Shown in pieces: positions 56,301 through 64,000 of a DNA stretch of 64,000 bases. Origin of the DNA: Actinomyces sp. (GTDB lineage Bacteria > Actinomycetota > Actinomycetes > Actinomycetales > Actinomycetaceae); NCBI RefSeq assembly GCF_030530635.1, contig NZ_JAUMUL010000009.1, positions 1 to 64,000 of the forward strand. The letters are read 5' to 3'. The position numbers and the translations under genes were made by a program. The first letter of the stretch is position 1. The number at the start of each line of letters is the position of its first letter. A model generated the notes under the pieces. It had not been told where the DNA came from. It was given only the letters and a program-made list of their open reading frames with translations, and did not search any database.

Positions 56301-56436
56301 CCCGGCCGCGGGCCAGGACCGTATACGTACTGACCTCTCCTTCGAATAGGCCGCAACGCGGGGTCGAACTCGGCGGAGCCCCCGGACCGCACGAGGCCGC
56401 GAAGCGGATGGTCCGGGGTGACGTTGACAGCGGCAT
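53293..56436 (-). CDS. GH92 family alpha-mannosidase
   Basis: A 1047-residue enzyme. The N-terminal ~280 residues are a beta-sandwich specific to this protein type, followed by the GH92N region and the (alpha/alpha)6 domain. Diagnostic motifs are VGTDSDVIFADAAVHGID and the Ca/base segment GDEDNGEFSAWWLF. No signal peptide is seen, so it acts in the cytoplasm on imported glycans. ATG 56436 is favoured over 56454, as GAAAGAGA lies before it. GH92 members are mostly Ca-dependent exo-alpha-1,2-, 1,3- or 1,6-mannosidases. It is divergent from the importer operon. Confidence 0.92.
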   Translation of the reverse strand: MPLSTSPRTIRFAASCGPGAPPSSTPRCGLFEGEVSTYTVLARGRADIGLPDRPAMAGETLEIALFPQLLLQRNGAPDRASTMLGLGVEDEQGGLLHLHDDDGRDLTTTPQSRPAHLAATTLLPEQWNLWRIPLDALPSGTSLAAVRLIAHTDYGSGWIQARVMAEDPGKNAQDGADVVACVRTTRGTHSGRGFSRGSTLPAVCLPHGMNFITPVTNARTRRWLYRWHGDPAPRLEAVALSHQPSPWIGDRGSMQVMPYLDAPVLEPRRRSRRFSHDDEVAQPDYYRVRLEGGIELELTATARTAAVRIHLPRAGGVTIDQPFAGHLYARVTDTGVSLHGWAPGNTVRPSRPSPPRVFFVGEIRSGTRIDTAYEDAGSVRSQAAHIPLSAGTHEVRLATSFISVEQAWQNLSLESQGTFEELRQAAHDAWSAPLAALELSGATAEQREAAYTGLYRLLCYPNIAHENAGGPDTPRMVHAAAALPLDREHTDTVTGCRILPGELYVNNGYWDTYRTCWPAYHLLMPDRAGVLLNGLLQTFRDGGWMGRWTAPGYIDCMVGTDSDVIFADAAVHGIDFDQDTAYLSALRNAMTPPAQTEVGRVGNRAARFCDWVDSSIPEALSWTVQNAIDDAAIGRWAGRLAHRANGEARSDLLAEAFYFTNRSLRWRCLFDPDCGFIRERRDDGMWKVAPADFNPREWGGGYTETNGWGMAFSPVHDAAWLADALGGPAALGRRLDAYFQDPEKAVASQRGTYGHILHEMTEARALGMGQFAVSNQPAHHVPFMYLHSDRPDRAAEVLHDAFGRYFNGGRIGQGWPGDEDNGEFSAWWLFVAMGLYPLDVGSGEFVVTVPQLPSVRWTRSDGTVLSVTREGSGKYIADVEVNGCALLAPVLRATALHGDTHLRVRVDTRPHGWGTGARLASVSAGEYRRDKTRSGNLHSSLQSAAALVDDAATTEVVLPPNTRLELELDRPEPARVFTLTGTGSLDVAVAVCADGVWCRAAERRVRFRFPEETRVIALPAPPGAEPCIEAIRWLFPNGARLTQLEVI

Positions 56437-56478
56437 CACTAAGTCTCTTTCCATTCAAGGAGCAGGCATGTAAACTCA

Positions 56479-56496
56479 TAGTACATCGTGGTACTA
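56479..56496. promoter_or_regulatory. Candidate LacI-family operator in the GH92/importer divergent region
   Basis: TAGTAC at 56479-56484 and GTACTA at 56491-56496 form a perfect dyad around ATCGTG, giving an 18-bp palindromic site. It lies between the divergent GH92 and substrate-binding-protein genes and so could control both. Confidence 0.6.
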
Positions 56497-56565
56497 CAAC
56501 GCTGCACTACCGCGATGCACGAGGTGCACTGCTGCGCCGTCGTTAGAGTTGCAAAGGAGCCTTCA

Positions 56566-57900
56566 ATGTCGACAAAACTCTTCCGGCCATCGCGCCGCGC
56601 CCTGCTCGCCTACAGCGGCCTAGCCACCGCCTCGGGCATGCTCACGGCCTGCGGATCCTCAGGCTCGGGACCGTCCGGCAGTGCTTCCGACGCCAACAGC
56701 ATCGAGATGTGGGCACGCGGCGGTGCCACCACCGCCGACGCCTATGCGGAGATCATCCCCACACTCGAGCAGGCGACCGGCATCACTGTCAGCTTCTCCA
56801 CGGTCGACAACTTCGGACAGGAGCTGCAGAGCCGGGCCCAGTCCAAGCATCTGCCGGACCTGTGGATCAATGACGACGTCCTACTGGGCACCTACCAGCG
56901 CCAGGGCCTCTTGCGCGAGGTCGTTCGCGACGATTACGCCGAAGCATCCGCCATCGACGACGCCCGCTGGGCCGAGACTCAGATCGACGGCGGAGTATAC
57001 GCCGTGCCCTACTCCCGGCAGACGATGGTCGACTGCTTCCGCTCCGACTGGTTGGAGAAACTGGGCCTGTCGGTCCCGACTACCTGGGAGGAATACGTCG
57101 CCTTCCTTGACGCCGTCGCCGCGCAGGATCCCGACGGCGACGGCAGCGCGAACACCTACGGCACCAATGTGGCCGGAACCGCCAAGAACGGATATCTCGC
57201 CCGCTGGGCGATGAGCTACATCTGGCAGGGCGGCGGCTCATTGTGGACGGATAACGGCAACGGCACCTTCTCGGTGGACACGACGTCCGCGGCGACGGTA
57301 GCGGCCGTGCAATGGATTCAGGACCTGTTCGCCGTCGGCGGGCGCGTTCAGCCCGGAGCACTAACCGCAGACACCTCCGTATCCACTCCCTTCTTCGCAG
57401 AAGGAAAGGTGGGGCACACGCTGACCGGCCCATACCAGTTCTCCGCCATGGACGAGGCCCCCGGAAAGGACCTCTACGTGGTCTCGTCGGCGCCCACCGG
57501 CCCGCACGGCGGCACGGTCCTGGCCGAAGGCGAGAACATCTATGTCTCGGCCGGCACCGAGAAGCTGGACGCCGTCAACAAGGTCATCTCCTGGTTCATT
57601 TCCGAGGAGGGGCAGACCACCTGCATGACCAACAGCAAGCAGCCGGTCGTGAGGGTTCCGGTCCGTTCCGACATGGATGCGGCCACGATCTACGAGGATG
57701 ATCGCTGGGGTGTTGTCCAGGACAGCCTCGCCGACTCCTCCCAGGTGTTCCCCGCTGTCGCGGACGCATCGGCCATCAAACAGGTCATCGCCGAATCACT
57801 CAACACCATCGTCTCAAGTCCGGAACAGGACCCGACGCCCGAGCTCGAGAATCTCAAGACCGAGCTGGAAGACGTCTTCGACGAACTGGGGCTGTTGTGA
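56566..57900 (+). CDS. Sugar ABC transporter substrate-binding lipoprotein
   Basis: A 444-residue extracellular solute-binding protein of family 1. The signal peptide (RPSRRALLAYSGLATASG) ends in lipobox LTAC. The mature domain includes PDLWINDDVLLGTYQRQGLL and AVPYSRQTMVDCFRSDWLEK, typical of sugar binders. AAAGGAG lies seven bases before ATG 56566. The stop overlaps the next permease start. With the two permeases it forms an importer for a mannose-containing oligosaccharide, judged from the GH92 neighbour. Confidence 0.92.
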   Translation: MSTKLFRPSRRALLAYSGLATASGMLTACGSSGSGPSGSASDANSIEMWARGGATTADAYAEIIPTLEQATGITVSFSTVDNFGQELQSRAQSKHLPDLWINDDVLLGTYQRQGLLREVVRDDYAEASAIDDARWAETQIDGGVYAVPYSRQTMVDCFRSDWLEKLGLSVPTTWEEYVAFLDAVAAQDPDGDGSANTYGTNVAGTAKNGYLARWAMSYIWQGGGSLWTDNGNGTFSVDTTSAATVAAVQWIQDLFAVGGRVQPGALTADTSVSTPFFAEGKVGHTLTGPYQFSAMDEAPGKDLYVVSSAPTGPHGGTVLAEGENIYVSAGTEKLDAVNKVISWFISEEGQTTCMTNSKQPVVRVPVRSDMDAATIYEDDRWGVVQDSLADSSQVFPAVADASAIKQVIAESLNTIVSSPEQDPTPELENLKTELEDVFDELGLL

Positions 57901-58814
57901 CCAATTCACGCAACGCTGGGCCGCGCGTGCGAAAGAAGCTGCCTTTTCCGCGGGCCACTACCGTCACCATGTGGCTGCTGCTGGTACCGGCACTGCTGCT
58001 GGCAGTCATGTTCAAGTTCATCCCGCTGGCGGAGGGCATCTACTACAGCTTTCACAAGGTGACCCCATACCTCGGCAACACCTGGGTAGGTCTGGACAAC
58101 TACGCCAAGGTGCTCACCTCTTCCGGATTCACCGCCGCCCTGGGCCACACCGTCATTCTCGCCTGCGTACAGACCGCAGGAAGCGTCATCGGCGGCCTGC
58201 TACTCGCACTCGTTCTGGAGGGCTCGGGTATCGGATTGTGGCTCACGCGAACCGTCGTGGTCCTGCCCGTAGTCACCGCCACGGCGGTTATCGGCGAGAT
58301 CTGGCGCATCATCTACTTCCCGGATGCCGGCGGTTTTCTCAACACCATTCTGGGCTGGTTCCACCTCGGACCCTCCACTTTCCTGGACAGCCCGAGTACG
58401 GCGCTGATGTCGGTGGCCGCGGTGGGCATCTGGTCGGGAGCCCCGTACAACATGGTGATCTTCCTTGCTGGTCTGGCGGGTATCGACAGGAACCTCTATG
58501 AGGCCGCGGCGGTCGACGGCGCCGGGCGGTGGCGGCGCCTGTGGAGCATCGTGATCCCCAGCCTGCGCAGTTCGATGATCATCGTCCTGACGCTCGCCGC
58601 GATTCGCGCACTGGGCATCTTCACCGAGGTTTACGTGCTGACGGGCGGTGGTCCCGCAAACTCGACCACCACCTGGATGACGCAGGTGTACACACAGGGA
58701 TTCGATCGCAGTGACGTGGGCGTTGCCAGTGCCGCTTCCATGCTGCTATTGGCAACGACCCTCACCCTCACGATCATCGTCCGCTGGTTGGCCGCGCGCA
58801 GGAGGGAATCATGA
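57897..58814 (+). CDS. Sugar ABC transporter permease (MalF/UgpA type)
   Basis: A 305-residue membrane protein with six transmembrane segments. The ATPase-contact EAA loop is YEAAAVDGAGRWRRLWSIVIP. GTG 57897 overlaps the binding-protein stop, and its own end overlaps the second permease by 4 bp (58811-58814). It pairs with the next permease; no dedicated ATPase gene follows, so a shared MsiK-type ATPase elsewhere is implied. Confidence 0.93.
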   Translation: MTNSRNAGPRVRKKLPFPRATTVTMWLLLVPALLLAVMFKFIPLAEGIYYSFHKVTPYLGNTWVGLDNYAKVLTSSGFTAALGHTVILACVQTAGSVIGGLLLALVLEGSGIGLWLTRTVVVLPVVTATAVIGEIWRIIYFPDAGGFLNTILGWFHLGPSTFLDSPSTALMSVAAVGIWSGAPYNMVIFLAGLAGIDRNLYEAAAVDGAGRWRRLWSIVIPSLRSSMIIVLTLAAIRALGIFTEVYVLTGGGPANSTTTWMTQVYTQGFDRSDVGVASAASMLLLATTLTLTIIVRWLAARRRES

Positions 58815-59689
58815 ACGGCATGGGCAGGCTCGCCCCGAGCCGCTTCGACTCGGCACTCGGATGGACCGGGGCGGCGAGCTCCAGGCTGATCAGGCTGGTG
58901 ATCGCCGCGGTGCTGTTGGCCGTCTTCGGCGTCCCGTTCCTCACGGTCATATCCAGTGCCTTCAGCCATACCTCCGACCCGACCCAGCTGGCTGTGCTGC
59001 CGACAGACCCGACGCTGGACAACTTCCGTGCAGCAGGCGAGTGGAATCTATTCACTTATCTGCGCAACTCCTTGGTCATCGCCGGCGGTGGACTGCTGCT
59101 GCAGATGACGGCGTCGGTACTCGCCGGATACGCCCTATCACGACGCAAGTTCCGTGGGCAGGCATTGGTGATGCTGCTGTTCCTCATGACCATGATGCTG
59201 CCGGAGGAGGTGATCGCGGTTCCGCTGTCCATAGTCTTGGGCGATCTGCCGTTGCTGGGGATCAATCTTAAGGGCACGGTCTTCGCAATCATCCTCCCTG
59301 TGGGCATCTGGGGTTTCTCGATCATGGTGATGACCGAGTTCATGCGGGACATCCCCGAGGAGATCTGCGAGGCGGCCAGACTCGACGGCCTCGGTGAGAT
59401 CGGCGTGCTGGGCAGGATCGTTCTGCCGATGTGCAAGCCCGCCCTGGGCGTCATCACCATCTTCGGTTTCATTATGATCTGGAACCAGTACCTGCTCCCG
59501 TTGATCGCCTCGAACGGCCCGGGCTCGTACACCATTACCGTTGCCATCGCACTGCTGCGGGACGATCCATCGGGGTCCACGGGTCTGCTCGCGGCGGGCT
59601 CCGTGCTGGCGCTGGTGCCGAGCCTGATCGTCTACCTACTGCTGCAAAGCTCTCTGGTACGGGGAATCACCGCGGGGGCCGGCAAGTGA
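58811..59689 (+). CDS. Sugar ABC transporter permease (MalG/UgpE type)
   Basis: A 292-residue membrane protein with six transmembrane segments and EAA loop CEAARLDGLGEIGVLGRIVLP. It is the last gene of the importer operon, coupled to the first permease by an ATGA overlap. The C-terminus RGITAGAGK is the usual MalG-like end. No ATPase gene is present up to the ClC gene 130 bp downstream. Confidence 0.93.
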   Translation: MNGMGRLAPSRFDSALGWTGAASSRLIRLVIAAVLLAVFGVPFLTVISSAFSHTSDPTQLAVLPTDPTLDNFRAAGEWNLFTYLRNSLVIAGGGLLLQMTASVLAGYALSRRKFRGQALVMLLFLMTMMLPEEVIAVPLSIVLGDLPLLGINLKGTVFAIILPVGIWGFSIMVMTEFMRDIPEEICEAARLDGLGEIGVLGRIVLPMCKPALGVITIFGFIMIWNQYLLPLIASNGPGSYTITVAIALLRDDPSGSTGLLAAGSVLALVPSLIVYLLLQSSLVRGITAGAGK

Positions 59690-59820
59690 CTCACCCGGAA
59701 CCTCCACGCAGCGCACCGGGTTCACCGTGGTGCTCCTGACATCGCGACGCCGAGTCGGCAGCTGTCAATGACCATATTTCGCGGCCCGGGCGGCTGTCAC
59801 TGAACCGATAGGCTCGTCCG

Positions 59821-61140
59821 GTGGTCTCCGCTTCACCTTCCATCCCAGCCAGATCATCCCTGCGAAGATTCATGCGCCTGAGCGCCGCCGCGGTCCTGGC
59901 GGGGATCGCCGCGGGGCTGATCGGCATGGTAATGGCCCTTCTACTGGAGGTTTTCGAGTGGCTCTTCTACGGCGTGGCCTCCGGGACGCTGCCGCAGCGG
60001 GTGCAGGCGGCCGCACCCTGGCGCCGGGTGCTCGCCCCGGCCGTGGGCGGGCTGCTGGCGGGCGGCCTGTGGTGGTGGGAGCGGCGCACCGGCGGTGTCA
60101 CCGGAGTGGAGGCGGCGGTCAGGGATGTTTCTGGCTGCACCAGCCGCCGTATGGGTCTGCTGCGTCCCTTCGCCGATGGCGTGCTTCAGGTGCTTACGGT
60201 GGGCGCCGGCAACTCGGTGGGCCGTGAGGGCGCGCCCCGGCTCATGGCCGGAGCCGTCGCCGCCCGGATCTCCTACTGGTTCCACCTGGAGCCGCGCACA
60301 GCCCGCACCCTGATCGCCGCTGCGGCCGGAGCGGGCCTGGCGGCCATGTACAACGCGCCCCTGGGCGGGGCCGCCTTCGCCGTCGAGATCACCATGCTCG
60401 CCGGCATGCGACGCCGCGGCGTGTGGCTGGCCGTGCCCGTGAGCCTGGTCGCCACGGTCACCTCCTGGCTGCAATCGGGCGGAAAACCCACCTTCGCGGT
60501 GTACATCGACGCACCTGACGTTGCCACGCTGGTGGTCGCACTGCCGGTGGCGGGCGCCGCCGCGCTATTGGGCGTAAGCGCCCGTACGCTGTGGAGACGG
60601 CTGGCAGACCACCGACTGCCGGACACATGGGCGCTGCCTCTCGGCATCGGTACTGCGGGCCTGCTCACTGGTACAGCATCCCTGTGGCTGCCGGTGCTGC
60701 CGGGCAACGGCAGCGACGCCCTGGAGGCGGCGCTTCTGGCTCCGGTGAGCCTCGCCGCACTGGCGACGCTGGCCGGCGTCGTCGCGCTCAAGCCGCTGCT
60801 GACGGGCCTGACGCTGGGCGCCGGCGCCACCGGCGGGCTGCTGGCTCCGTCCTTCGCGCTGGGTGGCAGCGCGGGCGCGGCCATCGCGGTCGCCGCGAAC
60901 CTGGCCGGCTGGCAGGCAAGTATCCCGGTCCTGGCACTCGTGGGCGGCGGCACCGTACTGTCGCTCACGCAACGAGCACCCGTGTTCGGCACGGTGTTCG
61001 TGTGGGAGCTCGCCCGCGGGCCGCTGTGGGTGCTGGCCCTGATGGCGGCGGTCTCCGTATGCTGCTGGTGGCTGACGTCGCCTCTGGGCCCGGGCAGGCG
61101 CATTCGCCCTCGACGCCGGGGAGGCCCAGCAAACTCCTGA
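59821..61140 (+). CDS. ClC-family chloride channel / H+-Cl- antiporter
   Basis: A 439-residue membrane protein with about ten helices. The ion-selectivity signatures are seen as GNSVGREGAP (with the gating glutamate), MYNAPLGGAAFAVE and GAGATGGLLAPSFALG. GTG 59821 is used, but ATG 59872 (MRLSAAAVLAG) just before the first helix is also possible. The protein lacks CBS domains. It may serve acid tolerance or anion balance. The CPBP gene follows in the same direction with 16 bp between. Confidence 0.9.
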   Translation: MVSASPSIPARSSLRRFMRLSAAAVLAGIAAGLIGMVMALLLEVFEWLFYGVASGTLPQRVQAAAPWRRVLAPAVGGLLAGGLWWWERRTGGVTGVEAAVRDVSGCTSRRMGLLRPFADGVLQVLTVGAGNSVGREGAPRLMAGAVAARISYWFHLEPRTARTLIAAAAGAGLAAMYNAPLGGAAFAVEITMLAGMRRRGVWLAVPVSLVATVTSWLQSGGKPTFAVYIDAPDVATLVVALPVAGAAALLGVSARTLWRRLADHRLPDTWALPLGIGTAGLLTGTASLWLPVLPGNGSDALEAALLAPVSLAALATLAGVVALKPLLTGLTLGAGATGGLLAPSFALGGSAGAAIAVAANLAGWQASIPVLALVGGGTVLSLTQRAPVFGTVFVWELARGPLWVLALMAAVSVCCWWLTSPLGPGRRIRPRRRGGPANS

Positions 61141-61156
61141 ACCGAGAGTCCTCACC

Positions 61157-61936
61157 ATGTCCACTCGCCCGCAAGCCACCATTCTCCTACTTACCCTGCT
61201 CATTGCCGCCCCCGTGACGGCCATCCTCTTGGCGCTGAGCGGAGGCCCGTGGCGGTTGCTGCTCCTGGCCTTCTACCTGTGTGCACTGTGCTACTGGCGT
61301 CTGGCGGAGCAGCGACCGTGGCGCGATCTCATGTACTCGGAAGAGAGATCGAGAACGTGGGCCCTGCTCGCGGTCGGCGCCGCCGCACCGGTCATTGGTG
61401 GGCTCCTCCTGCGCGCGCAGGAGGAGCCCGGCTATATGAAAGCCGTCACCGCTGCCACACCGGCCCAGCTATTGAGCGCCGTCGGCATGGCGGTGCTTGT
61501 CGGCTGCTGCCTGAATGCGATTCCCGAGGAGGTTGCCCTGCGCCGCGTCCTTCTGGACTCGCTACTCCGGCGCTGGGGCGCGCCATTTGCCGTATCCGCC
61601 ACCGCCCTGGCCTTCGTGGCCTGGCACCTGCCCACCTGGCTGGATTCCGGGCTGACCGCATCGGCATACGCGGTCGAGGTTCCTGACAAGCTGGTCTTCG
61701 GTCTGGTAGCCGGCTGGTCGGTGGTACGACTGCGGTCCTTGCTCTTCGCCCTGGGTATGCACATGGGCTCGAATGTGGTCGGAGTGTTCCTCGACGCACT
61801 GGCTCCGCGGGAAGAGTCCTGGGCCGCGCCCGATGCGCCCACCGTGCTCATCACCTCCGCCCAGCTGGCCGCGGCCGCACTGCTCGTGTGGTGGCTGAGT
61901 CGGACGCCGATCCCCGCCCACGGGAACGCTCCGTAA
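61157..61936 (+). CDS. CPBP family intramembrane metalloprotease
   Basis: A 259-residue membrane protein with about seven hydrophobic segments. The three CPBP motifs are present: EEVALRRVL (EExxxR), FVAWHLPTW and the HMGSN motif in LGMHMGSNVVG. Family members cleave membrane substrates or act in bacteriocin self-immunity and protein maturation. The partner is not evident. Its end faces the GH13 gene across an inverted-repeat region. Confidence 0.85.
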   Translation: MSTRPQATILLLTLLIAAPVTAILLALSGGPWRLLLLAFYLCALCYWRLAEQRPWRDLMYSEERSRTWALLAVGAAAPVIGGLLLRAQEEPGYMKAVTAATPAQLLSAVGMAVLVGCCLNAIPEEVALRRVLLDSLLRRWGAPFAVSATALAFVAWHLPTWLDSGLTASAYAVEVPDKLVFGLVAGWSVVRLRSLLFALGMHMGSNVVGVFLDALAPREESWAAPDAPTVLITSAQLAAAALLVWWLSRTPIPAHGNAP

Positions 61937-61944
61937 GCGGGTTC

Positions 61945-62068
61945 ACTGTCCGGATTCGGGACAAACGCCGCCGGTGAGACCCGGACCGAATCCAGAAACC
62001 GCATGATTCCAACGATCCCGAGACCGGAGATCGGCAAGACTGGATCGTTTGTCCCGGATTCGGACAGT
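61945..62068. repeat. Pair of 23-bp inverted repeats between convergent genes
   Basis: The arm at 61945-61967 (ACTGTCCGGATTCGGGACA plus AACG) recurs inverted at 62046-62068 with two or three mismatches, 78 bp apart. Each arm itself contains a TGTCC/GGACA dyad. The sequence fills the whole gap between the CPBP and GH13 stops and may be a REP-like element or a two-way transcription stop. Confidence 0.75.
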
Positions 62069-62070
62069 TC

Positions 62071-63912
62071 TCAGATCCGACGGCGCAGAATCACGGAGTC
62101 CCAGCCGTCCAGGTCGGGCACGCCCAGGGCCGCATCGACCGGCAGGGAGGCCATGAGGACCCGCTCGGCATCCTCCCACTCCCCCAGGTCCAGGCCCTCG
62201 GCCGCCAGTCGACCACGCAGGGCGGAACCGGGCCCGGTCTTCAGGCCGGCACGCGTGCACGAGGCGATCAGCAGGATCTGCTCGCGTTCGCCGTCGGCCC
62301 CCACGTGCTCGCGCAACAACGTCCACGAGTCGGCGGCGTCGGCATCCAGGAGCCGGAAGGTACCCAGGGCGACCGCGTCGTCATGGTGGCGCAGGGCGAT
62401 CAGCGCCCGGTAGTGCTCGAAGACGCTTCCGGGCACATCCACCTGGGCGGAGGCATTGATCTCCGCATAGTTGGGGGCGACGTCGATCCACGGGGTACCG
62501 GTCGTAAAGCCGGCGCCCGCGCCGGCGTCCCACTGCACCGGGGTGCGGGCGTTGTCGCGCGAGTTGACGGCCAGGCCGGCCAGCAGGGCGGTAGGGTCAT
62601 CACCGACGCCAGTGCGCTCGTGGAAGTAGTTGATGGACTCCAGGTCCCGGTAGGAGTCGATGCCGTGGAAGACGGTGTTGGTCTGGCCGAACTCCTCCCC
62701 CTGGTAGACGTATGGCGTACCGCGGTGCAGGTGGAGGATGGAGGCGAGGGTCTTGGCACTGAGCTCCCGCCAGGCGGGGTCGTCGTCGCCGAAGCGGGAC
62801 ACGGCTCGCGGCTGGTCGTGGTTGTCCCAGTAGTTGGAGTTCCAGCCGCGCTCGCCGGTGACGCGACCATCGGCGTCGACGTCGGGGGCGAGGGCGGACT
62901 GCCAGCCGGCCAGGTTGTGCTTAAGGGCTACCAGGTCCAGCGGCTGCGGGTCGAACTTGCCTCCGGGACCGTCGGTCAGGCCCACGTGCTCGAACTGGAA
63001 GACCATGTCCACCTCGGCGCGGGCAGGATCGGTGTAGCGGGAGGCCTCGGCAGTGGTAACACCGGGGGTCTCGCCTACAGTGATGATGTGGCGGGAGCGG
63101 GGTGCGAAGACCTCCTGGTTCATCTCGTGCAGGAACTCGTGCACGCGCGGCCCATTGGCGACCAGTGCCGCGCCGTCACCGTACAGGGCGCCGTCCGCAC
63201 GCGGGCCGTCGGCGAGCGGGTAGGTCTTGGAGATCAGGTTGATGACATCCATGCGGAAGCCGTCCACCCCGCGGTCCAGCCAACGCCCCATCATGTCGTA
63301 GACGGCACGGCGTACCTGTGGATTCTCCCAGTTCAGGTCGGGTTGCTTGGTGGAGAACAGGTGCAGGTAGAACTCCTCCGTGGCCTCGTCCCACTGCCAG
63401 GCGGGCCCGGAGAAGAATGACCCCCAGTTGGTGGGTTCGGTGCCAGGCGCCCCGGGCTCCAGGCCGGGGATCTCGCGGGCGGGCCGCCAGATGTACCAGT
63501 CCCGCTTGGGGTTGTCCCTGGAACTGCGCGACTGGGCGAACCAGGGGTGCTCGTCGGAGGTGTGGTTGACCACCAGGTCCATCACCAGGCGCATGCCTCG
63601 CTCATGCAGGCCGGCGATCAGGGCGTCAAGGTCCGCCAGCGAGCCGAACATCGGGTCGATGTCCTCGTAGTCGGAGATGTCATAGCCGTTGTCGTCCTGC
63701 GGGGAGCGGTAGACGGGGCTGAGCCAGACGACGTCTACACCGAGGGCGTCCAGGTGGTCCAGGCGCGAGGTTATGCCGGGGATGTCACCGTAGCCGTCGC
63801 CGTCGGTGTCCTGGAAGGAGCGCGGGTAGATCTGGTAGACGACGGCGCGCCGCCACCAGTCGGCCTCCTCGCCGACGTGATGGGCGCTGGCAACGAACGA
63901 CGGCTGCGTCAT
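62071..63912 (-). CDS. GH13 alpha-glucosidase (oligo-1,6-glucosidase / sucrose-isomerase-like group)
   Basis: A 613-residue enzyme. It opens WWRRAVVYQIYPRSFQD, has region I DLVVNHTSDEHPWF, nucleophile region GVDGFRMDVINLI, acid in ITVGETPGV and NHDQPRAVSRFG. The V after the nucleophile Asp (MDVINL) is the alpha-1,6-glucosidase signature of GH13_31. It has no signal peptide, so it works on imported isomaltose-type or maltose sugars in the cytoplasm. ATG 63912 follows GGGAGG; the longer frame from 63981 is not conserved. Confidence 0.92.
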   Translation of the reverse strand: MTQPSFVASAHHVGEEADWWRRAVVYQIYPRSFQDTDGDGYGDIPGITSRLDHLDALGVDVVWLSPVYRSPQDDNGYDISDYEDIDPMFGSLADLDALIAGLHERGMRLVMDLVVNHTSDEHPWFAQSRSSRDNPKRDWYIWRPAREIPGLEPGAPGTEPTNWGSFFSGPAWQWDEATEEFYLHLFSTKQPDLNWENPQVRRAVYDMMGRWLDRGVDGFRMDVINLISKTYPLADGPRADGALYGDGAALVANGPRVHEFLHEMNQEVFAPRSRHIITVGETPGVTTAEASRYTDPARAEVDMVFQFEHVGLTDGPGGKFDPQPLDLVALKHNLAGWQSALAPDVDADGRVTGERGWNSNYWDNHDQPRAVSRFGDDDPAWRELSAKTLASILHLHRGTPYVYQGEEFGQTNTVFHGIDSYRDLESINYFHERTGVGDDPTALLAGLAVNSRDNARTPVQWDAGAGAGFTTGTPWIDVAPNYAEINASAQVDVPGSVFEHYRALIALRHHDDAVALGTFRLLDADAADSWTLLREHVGADGEREQILLIASCTRAGLKTGPGSALRGRLAAEGLDLGEWEDAERVLMASLPVDAALGVPDLDGWDSVILRRRI

Positions 63913-64000
63913 GGCGAGAACCTCCCGGATTGGACAGTATCGAGGCCTGGGGGCGCGGGACGACGGTATGCGCCCAAGCACCGCCTAAACCGGCCCTATC

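Overview
The window is high-GC actinobacterial chromosome. The coding style (G/C third positions, GTG starts) and gene content (GlgE-pathway alpha-glucan synthesis, perM next to purH, DUF3017, a DivIVA-like long coiled coil, YtrA-type GntR regulators) best fit Actinomyces or a close relative in the Actinomycetaceae. This assignment is inferred from gene content only. No rRNA, tRNA or CRISPR array was recognised.

Layout. 1-1675: the 5' part of a NudC-like gene and a divergent cysteine desulfurase, separated by a mirrored repeat array. About 1720-9300: an inserted, visibly AT-richer block between the desulfurase and mnmA. It holds a decayed IS256-type transposase cut by an IS3-type element, then a five-gene operon on the minus strand: 2H phosphoesterase, cupin-tailed protein of unknown function, ABC ATPase and two ABC-2/DUF990-type permeases. 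9328-14337: mnmA and a GntR-controlled set of ABC transporter genes in which one ATPase carries an internal stop. 14630-16461: etfBA. 16732-30867: an alpha-glucan block (glgX, trpS, glgE, treS, pep2, glgB, glgP). 30941-35904: an anaerobic radical-enzyme cluster (FSA-type aldolase, glycyl radical enzyme, DeoR regulator, divergent activating enzyme). 35965-42623: thioredoxin/TPR protein, lipoprotein and membrane protein, DivIVA-like coiled coil, GntR regulator and two small conserved genes. 42715-49522: truncated sugar permease, malate dehydrogenase, dicarboxylate symporter, DUF3017, purH and perM. 49777-52155: a tandem 6-phosphofructokinase. 52203-59689: LacI regulator, GH92 alpha-mannosidase and a sugar ABC importer. 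59821-63912: ClC channel, CPBP protease and GH13 alpha-glucosidase.

How the genes work together. Trehalose is converted by TreS to maltose, by Pep2 to maltose 1-phosphate and by GlgE to linear alpha-glucan, which GlgB branches; GlgP and GlgX take it apart again. Next to glgP lies a set matching E. coli ybiY-ybiW-fsaA, which supports radical ring-opening of an anhydrohexitol phosphate followed by aldol cleavage. Anhydrohexitols can derive from alpha-glucans, so the neighbourhood is suggestive. The GH92 locus looks like a mannoside uptake and trimming module. The least explained part is the 2H/cupin/exporter operon at 4258-8961, which is the best candidate for an undescribed system.
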